Shown: positions 10,771 through 20,245 of the stretch, piece by piece
Position numbering within the stretch: position 1 is the first letter of the stretch
Layout: each line of letters begins with the position of its first letter
Assembly (NCBI GenBank): GCA_048772705.1
Contig: JBLWGC010000033.1
Coordinates: 248,001-312,000, forward strand
From: Leidyana gryllorum EB-2025a
Taxonomy: Eukaryota; Apicomplexa
Direction of reading: 5' to 3'
DNA length: 64,000 nucleotides
Position numbers and translations under genes: made by a program
The notes under the pieces: generated by a model
Told to the model about the DNA's origin: nothing
Database searches by the model: none
The model's input: only the letters and a program-made list of their open reading frames with translations

Positions 10771-10917
10771 AAGAAAGCCAAGATATTATTGCTCCTTTTG
10801 CCTGTCTGTGCGAGCGCCTCCAAACCAAAGAGAACAAAAGAATGGTTGGGAAAACGTCCCTTGTCCTCTGTTCCGTGGCGCCCAAAGAGAGTGGATAGGC
10901 CCGAAACCGGAGACCAC

Positions 10918-10938
10918 TAATTAGTCAATGACTAATTA
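10918..10938. repeat. AT-rich 10-bp inverted repeat with 1-nt spacer
   Basis: TAATTAGTCA and TGACTAATTA flank a single A. It is followed by imperfect ATTCAAT/ATGATCAAT repeats up to about 10975. It could be a transcription-factor site or a small fold-back element remnant; nothing decides between these. Confidence 0.75.
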
Positions 10939-11277
10939 ATTCAATGTTCAATGATCAATGATTCAATTAATGAATCCCTACTGACCACCTGTTCGGCACT
11001 AACATTTGAGAGCGAGCGAGCGACCGAGTAGAGGCCCTCGTCATGATGCACAGTGAGTGAGTGAGCCCGCCCGAGGATCGATCAGGACGCTTCTTCTCCG
11101 CACGACGCAAATTGCGTCGTTCATCTGTGTTGTGTGATGTTGCAATGTGGCTGTCTCCGCGATACCACCGATCTCTTTTCTGTGACCGTAAAGTACTTAC
11201 TGCTCGCGCTTAGACCAATGACTCATCCACACGTAATTGTGTCGACTGTGAAAGAGAGAGGCATTGGGAAGGGGGGG

Positions 11278-11337
11278 CTGTATTGGATGGTGGGTGTGGC
11301 TGTGTGACTGTATTGGATGGTGGGTGTGGCCGTGTGA
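11278..11337. repeat. Two tandem copies of a 30-bp repeat
   Basis: Two adjacent 30-bp copies (CTGTATTGGATGGTGGGTGT is the first part) differ at one base (TGTGTGA versus CGTGTGA). They lie about 200 bp upstream of the first F-box-like gene and could be promoter elements or a small minisatellite. Confidence 0.9.
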
Positions 11338-11533
11338 CCCCTACGCCGCCGTGGTGGCGCGAGGCCGCGGGTTCTTCCAAGTAAGTCCAGGAGGTCGTGT
11401 TTTGCTCTTCTCGCGGGTGGTCGGTATGTGCCCGCGCCGTGTTTGAAAAAGTAAGCCGCCGGAGAGGCAGAGGAAAGGTGCGTTGTTCGTATAACGACAA
11501 CGACGACGAAGAAATATCTGTTACACCACCAAG

Positions 11534-13549
11534 ATGAACACTGTATCGCCGCCCCTCAGTCGTGTTGACCATACCAAGTGTGACTGTTTCTTGGATGTGC
11601 CATTGGACGTTGGTTACAAACAGGCCACGTCTGATGGTCTGCGACATTCAGCGGGAGAGTATGAGAACAGCACTCATGAGGCTGAGTCCTGTGCCGTCTC
11701 AGACGACTACAATCTGTGGACACATCTGCCTGAGGATGAAGTGGGAGAAGACGGCTTTTTGCTCTTTGGAATGCGAATGTGGTTCCGCGTGTTGAGGTTT
11801 TTGACAATGTCGGAGTATCAGAAAGTGGGGTTTATTTGTCGAACGGCTTTGGAAAGCGTCAGAGCCACCCAAACGGTCAGATCCATAACGCTCGACGAGG
11901 ATCTGCTCACAATACTGCAAAATCGAAGTTGGTTCAAAGAGACTATCCGACGATCCACTTGCACACTGGAATCAATCGAAATACTGTCCAGAGGAAACAT
12001 GCTGTCCAAAGACAACAATACAATGATGTTGGATTTCGTCCACGATCTCTTCACCCAAAACTCATTCCCTCGACTGCAACGATGTCGACTCAGATTGCAA
12101 TTCGAAAGGCGCTTTCCGGCCTCAGGAATCTATTTCCACTCACTCGAATACCTCGACGTCTCAGAAAGCGTCTTCGCTGAACGTCTCCGTTTCTATATCC
12201 GCGCCCCTCGCTTGGAGGCCGTAGCCGTACGCTCCCGATACCCCGCCTGCGTAGATCACGTCTTGTTTTGGGTCGACGATAAGGTGGATCTGAGCCTCCG
12301 ATCGCCCCCCCTCGCTTTGGCTGGCGAGACGGTGTCGCCACTCATCTCAGTGGGAGAGTGTCGCGCCGTCTCCAGTCAACCGTACATGAATGTCTGGAAA
12401 GAGTCTCAGTGGACCTCGGCGCGCGAGTTGTACAGAGTCACAACGCCTCTGCATCGATGGAGCCAAACTCTGTACGACACTCCTTCATTGGCATTCCGAC
12501 GGATTGGAAGACTGATGAATCAGCCACGACCGGCCATCATGCGTTACCAGTTCCCGACCACTGAGTGGTACGCAATGCTCAACTGGCAGAGTGTAGCCGA
12601 CATCCCCGCGTGGATGGACGATCTGCCCATCCCCTATGCTCCGTGGCTTGAGATGCGTCCCGATGAGGAAGCTCGGATGGTCACCTACTGGCCGGCTACC
12701 GAACATTGGGTGCGGGAGCATTGGGTCACTGACCAGAATGGCGCTGTGCGGCTGGAAGACCCCAGGAGACAAGGCGAGTACAGTTGGGTGACTATAGATG
12801 GCCGTCAGGTGAACGATATGACTGCGCTTCTCAATGGCAGACTGGTGCGCATAGACAATTGTCACGTGACTCTGAGGATTCAGGAGATCACTCCCACTCG
12901 AGACACTCTGGTGCAATGGAGACTGATGCTGAAGAACTGCAATGTGAGACATATTGTTGTATTCCGATGCCATCGCGAGCCATCGGTGATATTCTATCTC
13001 TACCTTTTACTACAGTCTCTATGGAAGGACAGAAAGCTGGCGATAACGGTTCGATGGGCAGCAACGGCCCTGTGGCCGTCTTCGTGGATGGCTATGATCG
13101 CAGAGATGTTAACCGGTCGATACACTGATGACACTTTGCGAAACATCCTGATGGAACTCGATGTCTCTCCCTCGTACATTGCTCATTTTCCCGTCATGGT
13201 GAGAAAGAACTTGAGATGCTGGTTGCGAGGCTTAGACCGCTTCGACGTCGACACTAACGTCGCCTTGGAGCAACACAACCCATTCGGCTCCCTACGCGAT
13301 GAAGAGAGAGACCACCTCAGAGACTGGTACGACGACTTGACCGAAGCGATGCCCACAGATCTCGTCAGAGACAAGGTGTTCGAGTCGTGCGTAGCTACAT
13401 CTGACATTCACCACAGCTACTGGTGGTACTTTTGGCACTTCAACAGTGGGGAGATGCCACCCTATAATGGTATAGTCGTCCCCACCTATCGCGAGCGTCC
13501 GAGGTACGCCCTCGCACCCCCCTCCAAAAGAAGAAGGTGTATCCGATAG
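11534..13549 (+). CDS. F-box-like protein, paralogue 1
   Basis: A single exon of 671 aa starting at the ATG at 11534. After a ~75-residue Asp/Glu-containing leader comes an F-box-like segment (FGMRMWFRVLRFLTMSEYQK...CRTALESV), then a leucine-rich-repeat-like region (CRLRLQFERRFP, LEYLDVSESVF), a Trp-rich middle (WYAMLNW, IPAWMDDLPIPYAPW) and a conserved C-terminal block (LYLLLQSLWKD, AEMLTGRYTDDTL, WYDDL). The same order of blocks occurs in the next two genes, so the three are tandem paralogues. F-box proteins usually bring substrates to SCF ubiquitin ligases through Skp1; that role here is inferred from the weak F-box. Unlike its two neighbours this copy has no intron. Confidence 0.75.
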   Translation: MNTVSPPLSRVDHTKCDCFLDVPLDVGYKQATSDGLRHSAGEYENSTHEAESCAVSDDYNLWTHLPEDEVGEDGFLLFGMRMWFRVLRFLTMSEYQKVGFICRTALESVRATQTVRSITLDEDLLTILQNRSWFKETIRRSTCTLESIEILSRGNMLSKDNNTMMLDFVHDLFTQNSFPRLQRCRLRLQFERRFPASGIYFHSLEYLDVSESVFAERLRFYIRAPRLEAVAVRSRYPACVDHVLFWVDDKVDLSLRSPPLALAGETVSPLISVGECRAVSSQPYMNVWKESQWTSARELYRVTTPLHRWSQTLYDTPSLAFRRIGRLMNQPRPAIMRYQFPTTEWYAMLNWQSVADIPAWMDDLPIPYAPWLEMRPDEEARMVTYWPATEHWVREHWVTDQNGAVRLEDPRRQGEYSWVTIDGRQVNDMTALLNGRLVRIDNCHVTLRIQEITPTRDTLVQWRLMLKNCNVRHIVVFRCHREPSVIFYLYLLLQSLWKDRKLAITVRWAATALWPSSWMAMIAEMLTGRYTDDTLRNILMELDVSPSYIAHFPVMVRKNLRCWLRGLDRFDVDTNVALEQHNPFGSLRDEERDHLRDWYDDLTEAMPTDLVRDKVFESCVATSDIHHSYWWYFWHFNSGEMPPYNGIVVPTYRERPRYALAPPSKRRRCIR

Positions 13550-13837
13550 ATACAACGGAAATTAACGCGCTCTCTCTCTCTCTCTCTTCAAGTATCCCGC
13601 TTTGCTGTCACACAGACGAAGGAGGAACGAAGGAAGGTACTTTTGAAGGTTTTCCCCCACATAAAGATCAGAGGTAACAACGAAAGGCGTCATCCCATTA
13701 TCGCTAAGGATTGTGACAGTGTCAGTCAGTACCCAAACGGGTGGAGTGTGTAGTCTCCGCCTAAGCACGTAAGTAGTTCGCTGATAATTTGTAGCACTCC
13801 GGAGCCGAAAAAGAAAAGTTTCATTGAGATCGATCCA

Positions 13838-15788
13838 ATGCAGAGCCCAAATCGTGTGGCTCCCACCGATTCCACACCTTTCTGGCACCAAATTCTGGTA
13901 TTTCTACAACTCACTGAATTGGAACACGTGCGTTCAGTCTCTCGTGCCGTCAATCGCACTATTTGCAATTCTCTCTGGTTGACTCATCTGTACCTCGATG
14001 CCCCCACTTACACTTTGGTCCAAAGGGCGGTTTGGTGGGAAGGTCTGCTCGACCGGTCCCGACCCCGCATAGAGTCCTTACGGCTGGAGGACGTTGAGTC
14101 TCGAGCGGGTCTATGTGAGTTCTTCAACAAGCTGTGCGAGCAGCAGCTTCCAAAACTATGTCAGTGTCGACTGTCTCTTCACTTTCGGACAAACGGTCTC
14201 TCCGAACCGTTCATCTGGTCCTTCCCCAAACTTGAGTATCTCAATACATCGGGTGCAGTCTTCTCCGGTTCCCTCGACACGATATACGCAATCATCAAAG
14301 CTCCACAGCTCAGACTCCTGGCAAGTCATCAATTGGGTCTCAGTTTCCTCGAGCACGAGCTCTCCCTCTCGCTACGAGATGAGGTGAGGCGACATGTGCT
14401 CGGGCCCGAGGACACTGTTGTGGTGGAGGTTTCGGATTCAGTCAAGTGGTACCGTGTGGTTCATCCTCGCGTCATGAGTTACGACATCGACTTCGACTTG
14501 GACTCAGATGAACACAGTGATCTTTACTTTGACGACCCACGGAGTATCGTGGCAAATGTCAAGTTACCTTCTCTGGGGAGGTTCTACAAGTGGGGAGTCA
14601 ATGAGTGAGCGGTGAAGTCTGATTGGGCCACTTCTCTCCTTTTTCAGCCTCGAAAACGAACTGCGAGACTTTGTCGAGAGTCGCTGGAAGGCGCTTAGCG
14701 CTCTCCACAGTCCTGCGATACTCAAGGCGGTTGTTGAGTCAAAACCCTTCATATGGACGGTCGGTACCATTAAGACACCCAATGATGGGTGGTCGAGCAT
14801 CAAGGGATCTGAGGATTTCAATGACCTGCCGGACTGGTTGGATGCTGTGCCTCTGCATTACATTCGGCGGCCGAATCCCGAGACTATCACTACGGAAGAA
14901 TGGATTGCTCGTGCCCGACCTCTGCGAGATGATGAGTGGGAATGCTGGCATTTGTCGCCCGACGGTACAGCTTGCCCAGTCCCGAAGGTGGAGGAGTGGG
15001 GGACTGTTAGATATACCGTCGCTGCTGGTGGTGAGGACCCAACGTTGGTCGAGGTGTACTGCCATTCTGACTTGGTCGAGGCGTTCGCAGAACCGGCTCT
15101 GCAGGAGGTTCCTTGGCACTGCCCAGCGCTCTTGCTGATGGACATACAGGACCTGCCAACTGGGACTTGGCGATGGCAGCAATGGGAAGACTGGCAGCGG
15201 CGTCTCCTCGATCTCAAGGTGGCCTATATCCATACAGATGCATTCTTCCGAAGACTCGATACCATCTTCTGGACATATCTGGCACTGTACACACTGTGGA
15301 AACATCATAGCAAAAGGATAGTCATCTCGCAGCTGGCCGTCGCCTGGTTTCCCCACCCGTGGAGGAGAGTGGTGACAGAGCTGCTGACCGGAGATTACAC
15401 AGATGCCACCTTCGAGTGTATTTTTCGCTTCTTCGACGCCCCGGTTCCGAGCACACCGCTCAATGAACTGCCAGAGGACTTGAAGCGTCAAGTCCTCCAT
15501 GCCAGCGAGTCTCTGTGTCGGCCTCTCGGGTGTCTGACATGTTATGAACTGCGCGACTTTCGGCGTTGGTACGACGAGCTGTCTCTACGGTTGGATTCCT
15601 GGAGCATTCCAATCATGAAACCACTGGGGCGTCCAGGTGAAGTGCCAATGGAGATCGGCGTTCCCATGCATCGAACCCCATGGATGACTCGCCACATCAC
15701 TCAACACAATTATCCAATACTCAGGAAGTGGGGACTCCCGATGCACATTGTACCTCTCAGCCCCAAAGCGGACGCAGCAATCCCATGA
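13838..15788 (+). CDS. F-box-like protein, paralogue 2
   Basis: Exons 13838-14604 and 14648-15788 surround a 43-nt intron (GTGAGC...TTTTTCAG). The join keeps frame and gives 635 aa. An F-box-like start (STPFWHQILVFLQLTELEHV, then VSRAVNRTI) is followed by leucine-rich-repeat-like segments (FPKLEYLNTSGAVFSG), the WLDAVPLHYI block that matches WMDDLPIPYA of paralogue 1, and the shared C-terminal block (YLALYTLWKHH, TELLTGDYTDATF, WYDELSL). It ends AKADAAIP-like after TPWMTRHITQHN. The 5' flank from 13566 holds a CT dinucleotide run. Function is probably as for paralogue 1, as a putative SCF adaptor. Confidence 0.75.
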
Positions 15789-15937
15789 TAGACACCAATC
15801 CTGGATGGACAGAGAGACACTCTACCCCGCACAGACACTATGCAGATAGAAAGTGATCGACAAAGGGGCCCTACTGAGGCCGCTAGCGGTCCTCTGTTCG
15901 CAGAAAGACATTTTTGGTGAACATCAATCCAGTCGAG

Positions 15938-17941
15938 ATGCGCTATCCACTGACGGCGAGGCTATGGGCCCAAATTCTCGACTTTGTACCATTGATTGAG
16001 AGTGCTCGATTGAGCTCCGTGTGCAAGACACTGGACGAATGTGTCAGACATATACTGGTTTCTACAGTCGTCCGATTGACCACAGCGGAATACGTTATAC
16101 TGCGACGGACAGTGTGGTGGGACTCATGGATGGCACGAACCGCCCGTGTGGTGGAATCGATGGATTTGGTCGACAATGACGGCAACCACGACTTTCAACG
16201 TTTCTTCCTGCGTATGTGTGCAATGGGGATGCCTTCATTGAAACGGTTGCGACTCGACTGGGCTTTCGGTGGAGCTCTCCTGGGAACAGAGGAGGAATGG
16301 AACTTCCCGTCGTTGACGTATCTGAATATCTTTGAGTGCTCGTTCCGCCGGAATGTTGACCTGCGGTCGCTGAAGATCGTGGCTCCCAATCTGAGAACTA
16401 TGGGGTTCGAGAAGCGTATGAGATCGATTCTCGATACCGCATTACTCAAACGCTTCCAAACAGAGTTGTGTGAAACTCTCGAGCGCAGTCAGCCATCGTC
16501 AGAAGCGTTAACGGCCGTCATCGTGAGTGTCGACCTTCCGATGAAGTGTTTGACTTGCGTTACAAACTTGTTCAATGACGAATGGATACCGCTCGCGGAA
16601 GACATGGTGACTGACGACCGATGGGAGACCACCCGCACAATCTGTCCGGTGCTCAAAATTCCGAGCACTCATAATGGTCGACCCTCCGGAGATCTCCGAG
16701 ACGCCTGCTTGAGTGAGTGGCCAGCTGATCCCAGGTGAGGAGAGATTACAGTGACTCTCTGTCTGCACGGCTCGCCGGTCACCTTTTGGCCGCCGCAGCA
16801 TCTCGATCGACCCCCCATCATTGCCCTCAGAGAGTCGGAGGAATTGGTCCGCTATGCCGAGAAATGGTGGTGCCATTTCTCGACAAAGTTACCACCGGAC
16901 GTCCGTCAGATTCTGGCTGACGCCGCCGACTATGAAGGCGTTTGCCATGCGAGTAGGAATGAAGCGAAGGGGTGGGTGGGGTCGCAAAGGGAGCGGGACT
17001 GGGAAACTAGACGCCCTCCCCACTGGCTGGACGTTGCTCCGCTGTATCGTCCTTTGGTGGTGGACGGAAGTGATGGGGCGGCTGACTTTTGCGAATGGCT
17101 GCCCTGGATGCAATATTTGAGAAGCAAAGATCCGATCTGCGCAGCTCTTTCAGCGGGACGGCACCGTACTGAGGCCGATGTGGAACTGATTCGCGGAATG
17201 AAACGGTTGCAGATCGAGGGTTATTACCACGAGAGGTACGTAAAGAATCTTATGGTCAACGAGAAAGCGCCCTGGGACCCGGTCACATGTGAGGTGATAC
17301 TTTGTGTGGACTCGTTGTGCCTCCCCGACACAGCACAAGATGTCGAGATGTGGTTAGGATGCATCAACCGGCTGCACATACGGTATATCGCCATCTACTC
17401 TCACATCAAAAGTGTGAAACCGCTCTGCTGGACCTATTTGTTGCTCCAAAGTCTGCACCGCTTAGAGTCGACAACTATCATTCTTAGCTCTCATGTGCTC
17501 CCTTACTACCCTTACCCGTGGAGTGAGGTGATGTACGAACTTTTCACCGGGAACTACACAGAGACCACCTTACACCGAGTCCTCTCGTTCATCGGAGTTC
17601 CTCGCAAGACGAAAGATCTCTGTGTGTCCACCACAACCAGTCTTGAGGAACACAAGAAATTGTGGCCTCAGATCGAGAAGTTCGTCTCCCAAGAAGATAT
17701 GAAGCCCATTTCAATCGGTGTATTATCAGAGAGTCAGAGACGTCACTTCTCGAAAATATACCGACGAATAGAGAGAGACGCACCATTGTCTGCCCAACCG
17801 GCAGACCGGTTTGCCAACACTTACACTTTCTTGGGCCACATTACTCCCCACAATCAGTGGTATTTAGATCGCCTGAGAAGTCGTGATTTCGCAACGCTAA
17901 ACGCCTGGAACGTCCCCGTCAAACTCCCGTTGTTTGGTTAA
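15938..17941 (+). CDS. F-box-like protein, paralogue 3
   Basis: The first ATG in frame is at 15938 (an upstream TTG is not used). Preferred exons are 15938-16712 and 16752-17941, with a 39-nt intron GTGAGT...TTACAG, giving 654 aa. An alternative donor at 16735 with an acceptor at 16830 would make a 96-nt intron and also keeps frame, so the junction needs cDNA. The intron falls near residue 258, close to that of paralogue 2. Visible blocks: F-box-like LTARLWAQILDFVPLIESAR, LRR-like FPSLTYLNIFECSF, HWLDVAPLYRP, YLLLQSLHRLE and YELFTGNYTETTL. Same-strand tandem with the previous two. Confidence 0.7.
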
Positions 17942-18040
17942 ATGCGACACCAATTGAGTTCAAAATGCATTTAAGGTGGGGAGTCAGTCTACCATTGATG
18001 CGGATTTCGATGCCAATGAATCATATACGGAATGAATGGT

Positions 18041-19975
18041 CTATTTGCGAGTCTCCGAGACCAATTTGTGTAATTTGGCAATGTTCGGGAACTTCTCGTT
18101 CCAGTTCTCAGAAATCCATCCAGAAGCTCCGATCACAAAGTCCGTCTCGTAGGCAATGTAAAAGTCGATCCACGACAGCTCGCCACCCACAGCGTAGCCC
18201 TCCTCTGATTGAGACAGTCCCAGAAGCTTCTCGACAATCTCAAGTTGCTTCTCAAAGTCGGGCTTGTTGGTCTCTCTGAGCGCATCGCGCTCGGGTCCCT
18301 CGGGAGCGGCATACGGCCGCGTCCTCACGTCCACCACGTTGTTGTACACAGAGTAGAGAGCCATGGCTTGGGAGCGGCCCTTCCAGGTGCGCGGGACGAG
18401 GTGTGCCCTTTCGGCGGCATACAGTACGCAGCCCAGAGTCTCGTAGATTCTGTCAGAGCCAACGTCCAGATAAGGACACTTGCCGGTGAGGGCCTCAGCT
18501 TTGAGAGTGTCTCTCCACTGATCCCACCCGAAGCGGAAGTCCTCAAAGTCAATGTTGCCGTATTTGAAGATCTGACGGATCGACTCGGCCCTTCCCGGGA
18601 TGTCTCCGTAGACCAATTTGGGTGTGACCACCGGGAATCTCAAGAGATAGTCGGCAATGACCGGATGACTGACAACCAGTTGAGTGACCTTCGCGCAGTT
18701 GGGATAGTTTGTCCAGAGACCCTCAACGTGGATGCCGAGCAGTCGGGTATGAATCAGATTCATAATGTTGGCCACCAACAAGTCGGCGAAGCTGAGTTTG
18801 TCACCGACAATGTAGCCTTGTTTGGATTGTTTGAGGCCGACAATGGCTTCCAGTCGGTTCAGAAGTGCGGGGAGAGTCTCTTCATTGACAATTTTGAGGT
18901 TCTTCGCCTTCTGCTCCTCATCAGTTTCTGTGTAAATAGTCTTCAAGATGGGCGAGATCGGAATGATGGTCATGCCAACAGAGTAAGCGTGAGCATAATG
19001 GCTGTCTTTCCAGGGCACCAGACCACTCTTGCTGGCGGCGTGAATCACAGTCGCCACCGACTCTGTGAGAAACTCTCCTTCGGCAACCTCCAAGGCAGGC
19101 ATAGTGCCAGCGGGGATCTTGGCTTTGAGTTCGGGCCAGTTCTCATCAGTGACAAAGACATTCTCATACTCGACTCCTCCAATCTCGAACGCCCAGCGGG
19201 TGGGGGCTGCCAAGCCATCAAAGTTGCGGTAGTAAAGACGAGGTTTCCATGGAGCCTTGGCACTCGTGTACTTTTTGACCGCCGGATGATTCTCGACGGC
19301 ATCGTGAACACTCTGGATCTTGGGGTACTTGGCCGCGAACCCCTCCATGGCTTCAGGCACATAACTCTTCCAGTTGCGAACACTGGTGTACACAATAATG
19401 TCGGCGTAGCTCAACGAGTCAGCGAACAGCCATCCGTTCGGCGACGGATTGATAGTCGCTTCAATCCGATCACAGATCGTCGGCATCGTTGCTGCGAGAC
19501 GCCCGAGAATGGCCGCACGACGCTCCTGGAACGGCAGCTGGGTGCTCACGGCGTCTCCTTGACCCGTCAACTCCGCCAACATGCTCTGGATGCTGCGAGC
19601 GCGATCACGGTCAACCGGCAACTCCGGTGCGAGACCCGCACGACGAGCCGCGAATGCCAGAATGGCACTCGACTGGACAATTGTCTCGCCATTCACTTCG
19701 AGGATGGGAAGTTGGCCGTGGGGAGTATACTTTTTGTACTTTGCCTCAAACTCCTCGTGGTTCTTGATACGACGGTCCACAAACTTGACGCCTCCCAAAT
19801 GGAAAGTCAGACGCACTTGCTCTGCCAATCCCTCGCCGTCAAAGTAGGTCAACACCGGAATGCCGCCATAAGAAGCTCCGTCCATCGGGCCTCCACACAT
19901 CCGATGTCCCGGGCTCTTCTCGCCGTTCGAGCCGTGACGGCGCGGTCCACGAGATTGACTTCGACTCTGAGCCAT
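18041..19975 (-). CDS. Three-domain glutathione S-transferase (GST-1 of array)
   Basis: One exon, 644 aa, from the ATG at 19975. After a basic Arg/Gly/Ser-rich leader of ~38 residues come three complete sigma-like GST units. Their thioredoxin-fold starts are PVLTYFDGEGLAEQVRLTF (~39), RLYYRNFDGLAAPTRWAFE (~248) and KLVYGDIPGRAESIRQIFK (~453). Each has the glutathione-site pattern of a cis-Pro strand (GQLPILEV, GTMPALEV, GKCPYLDV) followed by the SNAIL-type Ser/Glu helix start (QSSAI, TESVA, YETLG). GSTs conjugate glutathione to electrophiles or reduce peroxides. A normal subunit is ~200-220 aa, so this is a fused trimer. Domain 3 has VYG where TYF is usual, so its catalytic Tyr context is altered. 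TTGGGACA elements lie 76-132 bp upstream. Confidence 0.92.
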   Translation of the reverse strand: MAQSRSQSRGPRRHGSNGEKSPGHRMCGGPMDGASYGGIPVLTYFDGEGLAEQVRLTFHLGGVKFVDRRIKNHEEFEAKYKKYTPHGQLPILEVNGETIVQSSAILAFAARRAGLAPELPVDRDRARSIQSMLAELTGQGDAVSTQLPFQERRAAILGRLAATMPTICDRIEATINPSPNGWLFADSLSYADIIVYTSVRNWKSYVPEAMEGFAAKYPKIQSVHDAVENHPAVKKYTSAKAPWKPRLYYRNFDGLAAPTRWAFEIGGVEYENVFVTDENWPELKAKIPAGTMPALEVAEGEFLTESVATVIHAASKSGLVPWKDSHYAHAYSVGMTIIPISPILKTIYTETDEEQKAKNLKIVNEETLPALLNRLEAIVGLKQSKQGYIVGDKLSFADLLVANIMNLIHTRLLGIHVEGLWTNYPNCAKVTQLVVSHPVIADYLLRFPVVTPKLVYGDIPGRAESIRQIFKYGNIDFEDFRFGWDQWRDTLKAEALTGKCPYLDVGSDRIYETLGCVLYAAERAHLVPRTWKGRSQAMALYSVYNNVVDVRTRPYAAPEGPERDALRETNKPDFEKQLEIVEKLLGLSQSEEGYAVGGELSWIDFYIAYETDFVIGASGWISENWNEKFPNIAKLHKLVSETRK

Positions 19976-20050
19976 TGTAATTGAGAGCTGAGGAATGAAT
20001 CCAATACAATTTTTCTCTTAACAGAGATGAGGACTGATACAGTGTGTTGC

Positions 20051-20107
20051 TTGGGACACGCCATCGTGTCGTTGGGACACTGGAACATCTCATTTTCAAA
20101 TGGGACA
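20051..20107 (-). promoter_or_regulatory. Cluster of TTGGGACA elements upstream of GST-1
   Basis: TTGGGACAC occurs at 20051-20059 and 20072-20080, and ATGGGACAT ends the cluster near 20107. They lie 76-132 bp before the GST-1 start codon. The same word recurs upstream of four other GST genes in the array, which argues for a shared transcription-factor site. Confidence 0.55.
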
Positions 20108-20245
20108 TTCAATTGGAAGTGTCTGTGCCCTCAACGAGCATTGATGGATCGATTGATTGATTGATAGAGTCTTTCAAAGTTTGACATGTGATCTGTTGTG
20201 CTTTTCACTGTACTGTATTACACAAAAAGGGACATTGAGAGTGGT

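Larger units (their letters stand above)
9951..11533. other. Long intergenic region with hairpins and a direct repeat; no supported gene
   Basis: About 1.6 kb lies between two divergent genes, unusually long for this window. It holds a CT/C-rich stretch (about 10100-10450), two short hairpins near 10709-10770, an AT-rich palindrome at 10918-10938, GAGC/GAGT-rich simple sequence near 11010-11070 and a 30-bp direct repeat at 11278-11337. Open frames here are short, overlap on both strands and look like chance products of C/G-rich sequence. No tRNA or other RNA gene was recognised. Confidence 0.6.

Noticed and set aside
12784-13128. Short frames inside the F-box genes
   Set aside because: Out-of-frame shadows of clearly paralogous coding sequence.
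18209-19984. 591-codon open frame on the plus strand
   Set aside because: It lies fully antisense to GST-1 and has no domain or signal. Long antisense frames arise from codon bias of the GST genes; a similar one (21491-22381) lies antisense to GST-2.
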